Source of the DNA: Pegea sp. RAD2-039
Lineage: Eukaryota > Chordata > Thaliacea > Salpida > Salpidae
NCBI GenBank assembly: GCA_034620365.1
Contig: JAQGEQ010000260.1
Coordinates: 62,001-126,000 of the forward strand
Length of the DNA stretch: 64,000 bases
Direction: 5' to 3'
Part shown: positions 44,610-56,569 of the stretch, one piece after another
How positions within the stretch are numbered: position 1 is the stretch's first letter
Layout: the number at the start of each line of letters is the position of its first letter
Made by a program: the position numbers and the translations under genes
Notes under the pieces: generated by a model
Told to the model about the DNA's origin: nothing
The model's database searches: none
Seen by the model: only the letters and a program-made list of their open reading frames with translations

Positions 44610-46900
44610 GTTTGATTTATTGGTTTTCTTACAATTCATTCATATATTCTACTCCAATCTGTTGATATCAAAAAAGCTTGAGCTTATCATGCAATATTTT
44701 TGTATTTACTTCTGAATGGTTGTCTAAACAAAGTTTATTAGTTTATTTATCAATATTTTTTTATTAGCTATGTTGAGTTTTGTATGTAAAATACAATTGT
44801 TATCTGAAAATTCATTAAATATAAAATAAAAACGAAATAATTTTAATTGAATTAAAACAGATACTAAATCAACTTGAGATTAAGTAGCTCTTGAAAAACA
44901 AAGTCAATGAAATTTAAGGTTTGAACATTATTGTGACGTACAGAATACTAAAAAAACTACAATAAAACTTGTTTGCTTGTAAACACGTTACTTGTTTCAA
45001 AATTAGGTTTGAAATTTCAATTTAAAAAAAAATCTTTCTTAATTGCATCATCTACTGGTTGGCTGATTTCAAATTTCTTTAAATGATTTAAATCTGATTT
45101 ATAAAAGCTTGTCATTTGAAACCCTAAATATTCACTTGGTTCCAAAATACAAAATAATAGTTATGTGCTTTTACTAGATCATAAAAAACTATATTGATAT
45201 TTGTAGATATTTATTCATTTTTTATAGTTTTCCTGATTAACAAATTCCTTATCTCAACTTTTCAATAATATCATTCTACTAAAAGGTTTGAGAACTCAAA
45301 ATGACTTTTTTCATCGATAATAAAATTTATAATTTTTTCACCATTATCTTCTTTGGTACTTTAAGTTTTTTGTGTTTTGATATTGGTGGTTATTAAAGCT
45401 AATTTTGAATAAAACGATATTCATTTGCTTAACGAAGAAAAACAAACTTAAATTATGTACTTCCACAAATATTAAGATGAAATTGTTTAAGATGAATGTA
45501 ATATTAAATTTAAAGTTTTCTACTAACATTTTTTAACTAACATTTTTACTTAATTATTAACCTAATTAATTAAAAATTAATTCATTAAAAAGAATTAAAG
45601 TCTTAGTAATTCAAACAAAGCTTACTTGTTTAAAATACTTACGTTGAAAGTTTTATACTTTTAAAAGTTATATGATTAAAGATAAATTGTCAAGTCTAAC
45701 AGTAAACACAAAGTTGGACTTAGCACAGGAAGACAAAACTTGTATTTTCTAACTTAATATTAGAAATGACTTCAAGTAATTTTAAAACAACAACAATAAT
45801 GAATGAAAATCAACCATTATTATGAATATCTCTGTAACAAAAAAGTCAAAATTTTGATGAAAACTCTAAATTCAAAGTTGAAATAATTATTTTACAAAAC
45901 AAATCTAGAAAAAGTTCAATTTTAATAAATATGATATTGTTTAAAAATTGGATAAAAATCCAGATGTTGAAGATTTGTCATTTGAAACCATAAACACTCA
46001 CTTAGTTCTTCTATACAGATTTGCAATTATGTTTTTTCTTCGAAATTCTATTGAACAATTCTCATTCTAGCATTATGTGTAGCTTATTCTTTTTTATATC
46101 ATTTCCGATCAAAAGTTTGTTCTTATTATTTTTTTATTTTCTGATCAAACATTTCACAATCACACCAGCTACTGGTTGATTTATTTTATACTTATTCAAA
46201 AGACTTAAAAATTAAAAATCACATTTTTGGGAAAAACTTACAAATAGAATTATAAATTCTTAATTGATGCCTCAATACGCAATCAGCTATCAATATATCT
46301 AATATCTCCAAACTAACAGCTGTCATCGTCATTCTAAACATTTACTATTAGAAATTTTATTTATTTATTTAGTTAATTATTATTTAAAACAATCCTAAGA
46401 CTATTATGACGACCACTGGAAATGTTAAGTAACTGACGATGAATAAAAACATTATTTAACTTTTCCCATGTTTTCTTTTACTATATATTACTTTATTTTC
46501 ATTGATGGTTTATATTTTAACTATGCCTGTTTAATGTTCCAAACATTTATACATTGATTTTAAAATGTTGTACTCAACACATTTCTATTATCGTTTTGAT
46601 TTTCATTAAAACATAATTTTAACCTTTTACCTGATCATTTCAAGAAAGTTTAATAACTACTTAAAGCAAGCAATATTATTTTCTTTTATTTTTCAGTACA
46701 TTTTGTTATATTATGTGGCAAATGGCAGGTCACTTACAGAAAACTAAAACTGAAACACAAATCAATCAAACGTTGAAAAAGAACTATTACATTCATACAT
46801 GTTATACTTATGTTACGCTATAAGCATATACTAATAAAACACTTTACGAAAAATAGATAACAAAGTTTTATAATGATAAACATTAAAAGTGACACAAATC
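44610..46900. other. AT-rich intergenic stretch
   Basis: No gene recognised. One candidate terminal exon was noted: TTATTTTTCAG ending at 46,696 followed by 16 codons (YILLYYVANGRSLTEN) and TAA at 46,745-46,747, too short to support alone. The open frames 44,521-44,715 and 45,344-45,529 have no supporting features. Confidence 0.35.
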
Positions 46901-46904
46901 AATT

Positions 46905-49257
46905 TTAGAAAAATAAAAATGGCGTTGTAGGTAGATCGTTGAGGTTACTTAAAATATTTTTAAAGGTAATTTTTTTTCTATTTATTTTAAAGATATTTCC
47001 TAAGATTGATAAGTATTCATTCAACAAATTGGTCTTCAAATTGAGAAAATAACTTTCATTAAAATTTCTGCATACTTTTGCAACAGTTACTTGAATGCAG
47101 GTAATTAATTTAAAAAAACATTCTTCATTAGATGGAGTAATTCTATCATCAAACAAGGTAGGCAAACTCTTCAAAAAAAAGAAGAAAGTTTGTAAAATTT
47201 TTACTATTAAGTCAGCAGAATTTGAAATGTTTCTTATCAAACTTCTTATCATTATCAGCCATCCTTCAAAATTTATCATACTTAAATTATTCCATCCAAT
47301 ACAATAAGGGAAATTTTTTCCGGTAAGAAAAAATTCTTCCATTAGTATAACAGCTCTTTCAGGTTCTTTTGTATAATCGATAAACTTAGGAACTAGCAAA
47401 GTAAACAACCAAACTTTTCGTTTTAGTAAAAATATTGAATCAAAATTGATTTAATTTCATCTTTATTATTGCTTGATTGCTGTTGAAATTTCAGGATTAT
47501 ATCCTTTTTCAAATCATCTATTTTTTTTGATTCTGTAGTAATAAAATCTACAGGCAATCTTAAGAAATCATCCTGTAAGATAGAACTTATAAGACCAATT
47601 ACACGATGTTTTTCTTTATCAAAGTATAAAAAAAAGTCTAAATAGTTTTGTGATGATTCTGGTTTTTCAATTTGAAAATTTGTGTATTCAAACGGAAATT
47701 CTGCAAAAGCAAATAACTCTAGTGTATTTTTAGATGGTGATAAAAGCAATTGATGCAATAAACAATCAAAAAACGTTTTAAGCATCACGTCTTTTATAAA
47801 CAAGTTGTCATATTTCTTTGTTTTATCAAGAATTATATAAAACATTTTATCTAAAAGTGGACATTTTTCACCACTTGAGTACTCCTTTGTATGTTTTCTA
47901 TTTAAAAAGTAATCTTGCGACTTTTTCCTAGCATTATTATTCAGCAATTTTACTAAACAAATATTCAGTTGTTTCTTTAGAGCAAAAGCTAAAGTAACTA
48001 ACAACAATATAATCCTCAGACATATAGTAATAGGCCGGTATGTAGTTTGATCTCTCAAGCATTTTAAAATCGTTGAGTTTAATACTGAAAATAGGAAAAT
48101 TTTATTTATAAGAGAAATTAAACGTTCATTGCTAAGAAAAACTTGTTTTTCTTTTCCTTCAAGACTTTCTCCCAGTTTGTAATCATAATGACTGAAGTGT
48201 AAGCTCTTATAGATACTTCTGTTTAGGTATAAAACATTTGCAATCTTCTTCAATTCATTAGATTTAAAGCCTACAAATTTGTAAGAACAAACTAACTGTA
48301 TTAACCAATCAAAACAAACTAAAGCTGACGAAAGCGTAATAATCGATGATAATTCAGTCTCAATTACATGCTTGGTAAACTCAGTTTTGCATAATTTGCG
48401 AATCTCTTTTGAGCAAAAAGTTTGTCTAAAAACATATATTTGATTTGCATTTGATAAATGGACAAATAAAAGCAAGTCACAATACATTACAAGCTCTCTT
48501 ATAAATGTTGCTGTTTTCTCATCAGCTGAAGAGTAACAAATTTGGCACTGAAGAAAACAAATAGTTTTGTGAGCATACCCATCTAAAAATGACAGATATG
48601 TTTGCAATTTATATAACCCAGATTGAGAATGTGACGTATTTGACGGGGATGAAGAGAAAGAAAAGTATTTTATCAACTCAACAAATCTCTTATTAGTTTG
48701 TTTACAGTTTGTTTTTGAAGTTGTTATAAACACGTTTAGAATTTGTGACAAGAAACATGAAAAAGCAATTGTCTTAAAGTTCTGCAAAATGTTAGATGAT
48801 TCCAAACCTTCAGCAATTATCAAACAATGTTTCAAAAGTTCTAAACCAACAAAATGTTCTTTCACTGATTTATTTTTCTTTAAAAAATATCCTACTCCAA
48901 AGTAAAAAAATAGTTTTACTAAAACCATTTCATATGAAAAATTACTAACATCAAAATCTTGTAGCTTATATACCTTAGCAAAATTATCATCTTGAGATAT
49001 CCAATAAACGCATCCAGGTAAAGCAATTTTGTTTCTCAGAAAAAGATGAGACATGCAATCAAGTTTATCGGTATCAAAGTTATCACGATTGTATTTATGT
49101 TGAAGTTCTAAATTATTTTTGAATACTTCATTTGTAAAAATGAATTGAAACATTCTACCTTGCAAAATGTAGAACTTGTTTTCTTTTATCTTGTACTGTT
49201 TTACAAACTTGAAAAACTTATCAGCTTTTAAACTAGACATTATTATGGATTATCAGT
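46905..49257 (-). CDS. Unrecognised ~780-codon gene, one frameshift
   Basis: ATG at 49,240-49,238 follows an acceptor CATTTTTACAG and a 17-base leader, and opens 605 codons without intron to TAA at 47,425-47,423. A second frame, open from about 47,436 through the A-run and on to TAA at 46,907-46,905, continues with matching style (LLKRKVWLFTLLVPKFIDYT, EPERAVILMEEFFLTGKN). The two join if one base is restored in the run of five A at 47,428-47,432 (plus strand), so this is one gene of about 780 residues with a homopolymer frameshift, either a real lesion or a consensus error. The product is Leu/Phe/Cys/Lys-rich with many amphipathic stretches, suggesting an all-helical scaffold protein; there is no signal peptide, zinc motif or catalytic motif that I can name. 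Codon use and low stop density leave little doubt that it is or was coding. No family assigned. Confidence 0.8.
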
Positions 49258-49259
49258 CT

Positions 49260-50660
49260 GTAAAAATGATTTGTACATCTTTAATCTATACAGAAGTATA
49301 TTAAGATAATATCTTATACTAGTTTGCTAGGCTTTACATAAAAGCATGAATAATTCAAATTAGTTAGATCTTAAATAATAGCGAAGATGAGAACTTTTCA
49401 ACATATATCTTTGCACTTCTCTTTTATTACTTCATAGATTTAAAAGTTACAGTAACAAAAAAAAGGACAACAACGTTGTTGATATGTAAATAAAGAATAG
49501 TAAATAAAAAATCAAAACTTCTACAAACACTTGAAAATATTTATAAATTATTACTAAAAGTTATTTATTTATTAGAGCTTGCAAAGTAATTACAAAGCTT
49601 AGTTTTAAACTAATACCTAAAGATATTACAATATTGTTTTTCAGTTTACCACAATTTATTGAAAAAATATGCAAGACATGAGAAAAAACAGTTGCTAAAT
49701 AGAAATTATGAAAAAAGAATATCCAACTGTAAAATCCAACATAAAAGTTTTTGTAAATATCTCCAAATTTGATACTACTTTTATGTAAAACAGTTGATTA
49801 GTTTCATGTACAGTAAAAATAAACTAAAAAGGGTTGTAAAAATTGATGGATTTATTAAAATTATTCCCTGTTATTGGTTTCAACAATGATTTTTCATTTT
49901 TTTCTAAATGATATGTTGACTAAAAAGTGTATTCTTAATTTAAGAATACATTTCAAAAATTACTTTTTTTAAACTTTGTTTTAAATAACATTTTTCTCCA
50001 TTTACATTAAAGTAGTAAATCCTTTAAAGCTTTTTGTAGTAAACTTTTACTTACTTCTTTAATTTTTATAACAGTTGAGCAATTATTAAACACCTTAGAT
50101 ACAAAAGTTTATTCGTTTAATGAAAACTTCACTAATAATACAAAATAAGTGAAAGCTGCTGATAAGATAAAAACAAACAGTAAAATTCAGCAAAATTATT
50201 TGATTAACAAACAAAACCTGTGTTACATAGGATTTAATTGTCAAATTCTAAACTTAGTTTATTGTTCTATCTTCATATACATGAGCTTGTAGACCAATTT
50301 ACAATGAATATTTTGTTAATTTGTATTTTTTAAGGATGATGAAGTATTGAATTAGTTTGTAAATTGTTGTCAGATAATTAAGTTTCATGGGCTACTATTT
50401 TTAATAAAGTTTCAAAAGTTTGGTATCTACAAATTATATCTTAGAATGTTATTTTATTTAATAACAGAGTTTTAGTAATATTATGATTAAACATGATTAA
50501 ACCGGTACCAAGTTGCTTTATTAGTCAACATTTATATTTACAACCAGTTTGATCATATTAATCTACCAACTAAAAAGATAATCCTAGTTATTGACTCAAT
50601 AAAAAGGCAATTAGCGCCACATAGCAGAAACAGTTAAAACGGCTAAATTAATTTTAGAAA
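49260..50660. other. AT-rich intergenic stretch upstream of the LINE
   Basis: No ORF, tRNA or family landmark recognised. It contains the presumed promoter of the minus-strand gene ending at 46,905, but no defined element could be pointed to. The last 60 bases (GCGCCACATAGCAGAAACAG) may already belong to decayed LINE sequence. Confidence 0.4.
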
Positions 50661-50664
50661 ATAA

Positions 50665-50862
50665 GAATTAGAAAAATTCCAGGGCATCAGAGTAGCACAT
50701 GATATGTGTGAAGATGATCGCTCAGAAAATAAGCGTCTTCTAAAAGAGGCGTACAGCCGAAATCAGAAAGAGCAACCAACTGATTTCAAATACAAAGTTC
50801 GAGGTCCACCATGGGCTTTAAAGATTGTGAAGGTCTTTTCAAAAAATGGAAGTGCAAAATAA
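50665..50862 (+). pseudogene. LINE ORF1 C-terminus
   Basis: In the frame ending TAA at 50,860-50,862 the sequence reads GIRVAHDMCEDDRSENKRLL, KEAYSRNQKEQ and DFKYKVRGPPWALKIVK. The ending YKVRGPPW-x-x-xIVK is the typical C-terminus of the nucleic-acid-binding ORF1 protein of CR1-like and related LINEs. Everything upstream is missing, so the insertion is 5'-truncated. It overlaps the open ORF2 frame by about 50 bases, but the likely ORF2 start is the later ATG at 50,919. Confidence 0.75.
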
Positions 50863-53859
50863 CCACTGGACCCACATCATCCTTATTCAACCTCTCTTCG
50901 CACAAAATTATTAATACTATGCTTCCAGCTCAAGATAACAGTACACAGAAGCCTATCACCAAATCTTACAAGTGTCAAAAAGACAATTTTTCCTTTATAT
51001 TAGGTATGTTTTTCAACGCACGGTCAATTGTCAACAAAATTTTCGAATTGAAAGCTCTTTTGCTTTCTCAAGATTTTACATTTGTTTTCATTACCGAAAC
51101 TTGGTTGAAACCCTTTTATCCTGACTCCTTTCTGGATGACAGTGATCTTTTTCGTGCTTTGCGCTGTGACAGACTGTTTGATAGAGGCGGCGGTGTTTGT
51201 GTAATCTATAAAACATCACTGGCACCTATGATTTCAAGAATTAAGATAAATACCATTGACTGCCCAGGATTTGAGATTATTACTTTCAATTTTCATTACT
51301 CAAAGTCTAAGTTTTCCCGCTTTATATGTACCTACCTACCACCGTCTAAAGTTAACGATGATGTTACTATTAAGGCCTTATTGAAGGTTCTGAAAAGCCT
51401 AATTTGTCCTGAGATCTATATTCTTGGGGATTTTAATTTTAGTAGAATTGATTGGAATAACCCAAATTTAGCATTCAATGGAAAATTGTTTAATTTGAAT
51501 GGAGACAAAACTAATTCAGCCAATCTGAGTCATGTCTTTGTAAACTTCCTTGATGCCAATAATCTATCTCAGATGGTTACTTTTCCAACCCAAGTTAGTG
51601 GTATTACTTTGGATCTTCTCATCACATCAAAACCTGAGAACGTTATCTACGTTGATCAAAATGAACCTTTTGCTCTGACATGCGATCACAACATGATTGA
51701 GTTCAAGCTCCATCAAACTTTTTCTACGAACGTTAAAACTCCAAGCATACGGAACTTTTATCGTGGAAATTATAACAGTATAAACAAGTTTTTATCAGGT
51801 GTTGACTGGATTTCTGTTTTCAACTCTACGGAAGACATCAATGATATCTACTCGAGGTTTACTAACATTGTTAATGAGTCAATTAAAAAGTTCATACCTT
51901 TATATAGAGTCAACAAAAAACCACACTTGCCAAGATATTTAAGGAATTTACAGCATTTGAAAAACCTCTTATACAAACAAACTAAAGCAGATCCTTCCAT
52001 CAAACCTCTATACAAAGATCTTTGTCTAGTCTACAAGAAATCAGTTTATAGCCTCTATTTAGGAAAAGAAAGTGCAATCTTATCTTCACCTAGCAAGAAA
52101 ACGTTTTTTGGCTTCATTAATCACAAGCTTAAGGCGAGATCTCATCTACCTCCCTTGCTTGATAACGCCAATCAGCTGGTGATGGAACCAAAGAATAAAG
52201 CTGAATTGCTAAACAAACAATTTGAAAAGGTTTTTATAACCGATGATGGCAATACTCCTACTAGTTCTTACTCCAATATCCTTTCAAATATCTCTGAGAT
52301 GGTAGATCTAGACATAACAGCTGATATAGTATCTAAGGCTATTTCTTCTCTAAAATCAACAGTTTCCAACACCCCCAGATCAAATCCCAGCTTTGTTTTT
52401 AAGAAAAAGTACTTCTTCTTTAGCGCTACCCTTATCGCTACTCTTTAACATGACTCTTAAGCGGGGAAGACTTCCACAAATTTGGAAGAATGCTATTATT
52501 ACTCCAATTTATAAGAAGGGTCCCAGAAACACTGCACTTAACTACAGACCAGTTTCGCTGACTTCGGTTATCTGCAGAACTCAAGAACACATCATTCACA
52601 ACCATATAACTAGCCATTTGACGGAGCATCATCTAATATCTGATGTCCAGCATGGCTTTGTTAAGCAAAGATCTTCTTTGACTCAACATCTCAATTTTTT
52701 CAATGAGCTTACAGCTCATTACGAAAGTAATACTCCATGTGACATCATATACCTTGATTTTGCTAAAGCTTTTGATTCTGTTCCACACAACAAGCTCATT
52801 ACTGTATTGAAAAACATAAAAATCAGCAACTCTATCTTAAAATGGATTGAAGATTTCTTATCAGGTAGAACCCAACGAACCCGTGTAGAAAGATCTTTAT
52901 CTACTCCTAGTAAAGTCACCAGCGGCGTTCCTCAAGGTTCCGTCCTGGGTCCACTTCTCTTTTTGATTTTCATTGAAGACCTCATCAGAAGACTAATAAC
53001 AGTAGACAATGTCAGTGTGTTTGTGTATGCAGATGACATCAAGCTATTATCTGGTTCTCACTCAAAACTCCAAACTGCACTAAATATTGTAGAAAACTGG
53101 TCTGCGAATTGGCAACTTAAAATCCAGCCAACAAAGTCTGAAGTTATAACATTCTCCCGTAAGCCAGCTGCCAACTTCAGCAACCAATACTACATCAATG
53201 GATCTATTCTTGAACGAGTATCCTCAGTCATAGACCTCGGCATTACTCTGACATCTGACTTCAAATGGCACAGTTATGTTTCCAGAATCTTTGGAAAATC
53301 TATCAGGCTTGTCCACCTCATCATAAAGACTTTTAATTCTAAAGATCCATGGTTTTTCGTCAACCTTTTCAAACTGTACATACGCCCTATTCTTCAATAC
53401 AATGTCAGTGCATGGATGCCATACCAAGTTGGTGATATCAGAAAAATCGAATCTGTTCAGGCAACATTTACGAGATTGGTTTGCAGGAAACTTAATATCA
53501 AATACGAGAGTTATAAGCATCGTCTCAGCCTCTTCAATCTAGATACTTTGGAAATCCGAAGAATTAAATACAACCTTATTCTGATTTTTAAAATTATTCA
53601 CAACCTAATTGATCTTCAGTTTGATGACTTTTTCTCCATTAGTCCCTCCCTCAAGTTATATCAACTTAGAAGACATAAATTACATCTTAATAAGCCCACT
53701 CCACCAGCAACGTTAACCAGATTAAGTTTTTTCTCATACCGCACAATCAGTACATGGAACAATCTGCCATCAGAGATTGTCATGTCAAAATCACTTATGC
53801 TGTTCAAGAAAAAGCTGAAATGTTATAACATCGCCAACATTGCCATTTCTAAACTGTGA
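50811..53859 (+). pseudogene. LINE ORF2: AP endonuclease and reverse transcriptase, one-base frameshift
   Basis: The first frame (50,811-52,448) carries the endonuclease: FFNARSIVNK (about residue 67), the catalytic ITETW (94), GDFNFSRIDW (206) and the DHNMIEF end motif (292). The second frame (to TGA at 53,857-53,859) carries the reverse transcriptase: NYRPVSLTSV, HGFVKQRSS, YLDFAKAFDSVPHNKL, SGVPQGSVLGPLLF and the catalytic box YADD at about 53,026-53,037. The frames connect if one C is removed from the run of five at 52,372-52,376 (ACCCCCAGATC), giving NTPDQIPA across the join. No other stop or frameshift was found over 980 codons, so the lesion is young or a sequencing error. A usable initiation ATG is at 50,919. 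Confidence 0.92.
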
Positions 53860-54027
53860 ATTTTTCTTTTTTACAATACTATGATTCTGTGCAATTCTTC
53901 ATTGTCATATACTTTTTCGTTTACACGTCAAATAGATCTAATTTGTGAGAATGTGTGTTAGCGAGAGGTGCTCTCTTTAGGCACCCTCCTTCACATTTAT
54001 TGTAATAAATAAATAAATAAATAAATT

Positions 54028-55913
54028 TTTGAAATAACATTTTTCTAGTTGTTACAATTTTTTAATAAATTTTTTTTTTATTAGTTACCAAACTTCTACA
54101 CAAAAGTGGAGAAATTTAATCCATTTGAATTGTGAAATGTAAAATTTTTTTTCAATAATAGATATATTACATATTTGCTAATATTTGACTTGAATATGAC
54201 ATTTCAAATATTTAATAATATAGTTAACTTGATATAATTAATAAAAAGAATAATGTTACATCATTAAAAGAACTTCAATTAAATCCGTCATGAGTGTAAT
54301 TATAGGGTCCCAATCTTGTCAAGATGAATATTAAAGTATATTTAACACTTAAATATATTCATTATGAAAATATGCATTGTTGAAACACTTGGTTTTAGTC
54401 TTGAACTTGGTAGTGATATTTTAATTTAGAAATATTTTTACTCAGAAGACTAAGGCCGTGTTTTCAATATTCATGTTAACAACAACTGGAATTTTATAAA
54501 TAAAGAGATTAACAACTTAATCAATTACCACAAAAATTAAGATTTCGCTCAACATGACACTTAACACGTGCAACTTAAATTTACTGAGCCTGGTTATTAA
54601 AATATATTTTGTAATATTCTTTGCAACAAAATAATTTACTTAATTTTTGCAAAAACTTTTACTTCCTTCATATAATAAAATGATCAACTTTTTTTTTCTT
54701 AATATAGTTTATCAAAACTGATTTATTTCATAAATTTCGTAATTTTATTAAATTTGATAAATTTATCAAAAATTCACAAATATTGTAATAAAATGAATTG
54801 AAAAATAGTCTTGTGTAAAATCTAAATGTTAAACTTCAAAAAAAAACACTTTTTTTAAGTAATTTTAGTTGTTAATCAATTTTGTCAGTTAGTAATGGAT
54901 GTGAAAAGTGTAAAAGTTCAAAACTTTAGAGTTACTAATTGCTTTACAATTTCTGTTGAAAAAATTTGAATGAAGTATCTGAAGTGATTGAATAATTTCT
55001 TTAGCAAGAAAAATATAATTCTGATATTTCATTCATTTTCTCCAGTGATAATCAACTAAAAAAAAATCAAAAATTTATATAAACTTCTTCAAACTTTCTA
55101 TTTTCTTAATTTTTTTTTGATAATATTTGTACTATAGAGCTTTTTGGTGTAATTTTCTGCAATCACTATTAAAAGAATAAATGTATTTTCAGAAAATAGA
55201 GTTGACTAAGTTGGTTTCTATAATTAAATCCACCAAAAAATGTCTAAAATCCAAAGATTCGGTTTTAAAAAAACTTTTCCTAAAATAATCAATTTTAAAT
55301 AGAAAACAACTTGTTTAGCTGAGAAAATAATTTTCTGGTATTGTATTATTAAAATACCATTTTTTTCTAATCAAGAAAACGCTAGTTGCTAAATTTTGAT
55401 CAACTTGTTTAAGGACACTGTTTAGTAATTTAAAAATTGTATTTTTCAGTTTTTATTTACGAATCTAAAAAAAATAAATCATCATGCTCGAAATATATTA
55501 TATAAAGGCAAAGAACTTAAAGGAAAGACAGAAAGGTCAACAGTTCAAGTGATTAATTTCGAAAAATGTTTAACAGAAAACTTTAGAAATAAAAATTAAT
55601 GTTAAACACTTTTTGTGAAATGTTGTTTGGTAGAAAGTTCTTGAAGAAGCTTCAGTAAATTTTCTCTTTTTATTAAATGTGTTTTGCAGGATTTGAACAA
55701 AAAAACAAAATATTTTTTTTAATTTTCTAAAATTATTATTTTTGTTAAAAGAGTTTTAAGAAACTGTTTTTGTAAAAAAACCTACTTTTTTTTTCATTAA
55801 ATTAAAATCATACATTTAGCCAATATATATTAATATTAAAAACTGTTTGGTTTTTAAAAAATACTTTATTTGTTTATCATCTTTTTAAGTGAAGTATGCA
55901 TGTACCTAATTAG
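54028..55913. other. AT-rich stretch, probable intron upstream of the zinc-finger exon
   Basis: No recognisable exon, tRNA or repeat landmark on either strand. If the acceptor at 55,912-55,913 is used, this would be intron sequence of the zinc-finger gene or its upstream region. A 24-codon frame starting ATG near 54,895 is too short to support. Confidence 0.4.
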
Positions 55914-56564
55914 ATTGAAACTAAATTTGATGGACAACAAACAAATTTATCGGAAGCAAAGTTGTTATCAACCGAAAGTAACATCAACAGTGAACCATCA
56001 AAAAAGAAACATTCAAATAAATTATTTAATGCAGAGGATGGTTGGAACGAAATTGTCGTTGATGAAATTACTTGTAACAATGAAAGAGAAAATATAACAA
56101 AGAAGAGTAATTCGTCAACCAAAAGTAATAAATCAGCAGAAGTAGTAAATGAAGAAAAAAAATGTTTGCTTGAAAAAGTTTCAAATTGCAAAATCAAATA
56201 TGAATGTTTGATTTGTTGTAGACAATTTAATTTCAAATCTTAACTTTTCAATCATGAAAGAACTCATACAGGCGAGAAACCATATGAATGCATTCTTTGT
56301 GGAAGAAAGTTTAGTCAAAGTTCAACCCTTATAACACATGAAAGAAAACATACTGGTGAGAAACCTTATGAATGTGTTGTTTGTGAAAGAAAGTTTGCTA
56401 TAAAATCAAGTCTTATAAAACATGAAAGAACTCATACTGGTAAGAAACCATATGAATGTCTTGCTTGTGGAAAACAATTTCGTCATAAAGCAAGTCTTTC
56501 GTACCATCAAAGGGCTCATAATAATCAGAAACAAAATTATTTTTTAAAACCATACTGTAAATAA
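55914..56564 (+). CDS. C2H2 zinc-finger protein, last exon, stop codon inside finger 1
   Basis: The frame opens directly after an acceptor CCTAATTAG (AG at 55,912-55,913) with [20 protein letters not shown], runs through a hydrophilic linker (about 90 codons, rich in Ser/Asn/Lys/Glu) and into four C2H2 fingers: [10 protein letters not shown]...H-x3-[15 protein letters not shown]..., [15 protein letters not shown]..., [15 protein letters not shown].... They are joined by [13 protein letters not shown] linkers. Such proteins bind DNA as nuclear transcription regulators. TAA at 56,241-56,243 interrupts finger 1 ([16 protein letters not shown]) while the same frame remains perfect afterwards to TAA at 56,562-56,564, which overlaps an AATAAA signal (56,560-56,565). 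A single C to T change from CAA would explain the stop. Upstream exons are not identified. It is either a young pseudogene, an allele or a sequence error. Confidence 0.8.
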
Positions 56565-56569
56565 AACAA

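Larger units (their letters stand above)
50665..54028 (+). mobile_element. CR1/L2/Jockey-type LINE, 5'-truncated, nearly intact
   Basis: The element contains the last 65 codons of ORF1, an endonuclease-reverse transcriptase ORF2 broken by a single base, a 170-base 3' untranslated region and a tail of (TAAA)n at about 54,004-54,025. Its end sequence GGCACCCTCCTTCACATTTAT also occurs as a short antisense fragment at 32,876-32,957, showing that the family has moved elsewhere in the window. The arrangement of APE endonuclease then reverse transcriptase without RNase H, and a microsatellite tail instead of poly(A), place it near the CR1/L2 group; I cannot name the exact clade. It copies itself by target-primed reverse transcription in the nucleus. 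The GC content is visibly higher than the flanks. Confidence 0.9.

Noticed and set aside
46697..46747. Sixteen-codon terminal exon after TTATTTTTCAG (YILLYYVANGRSLTEN).
   Set aside because: A good acceptor and stop, but far too short and with no upstream exon to join.
52438..53520. Minus-strand ORFs at 52,438-52,632, 52,719-52,919 and 53,224-53,520.
   Set aside because: Antisense shadows of the reverse transcriptase frame.
55870..56236. ORFs 55,870-56,097 (+) and 55,910-56,236 (-) over the zinc-finger exon.
   Set aside because: Shadows in other frames; the zinc fingers fix the correct frame.
545..56564. Possible reassignment of TAA to glutamine: in-frame TAA in POLR2I exon 4 (aligned to CAA), in the zinc-finger exon and in the 39,797 ORF, each with TGA further on in the POLR2I and 39,797 cases.
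   Set aside because: The 605-codon frame at 47,423-49,240 and about 980 codons of LINE ORF2 contain CAA/CAG glutamines and no in-frame TAA or TAG, which would be very unlikely under a ciliate-type code. Independent nonsense changes or errors explain the three cases.
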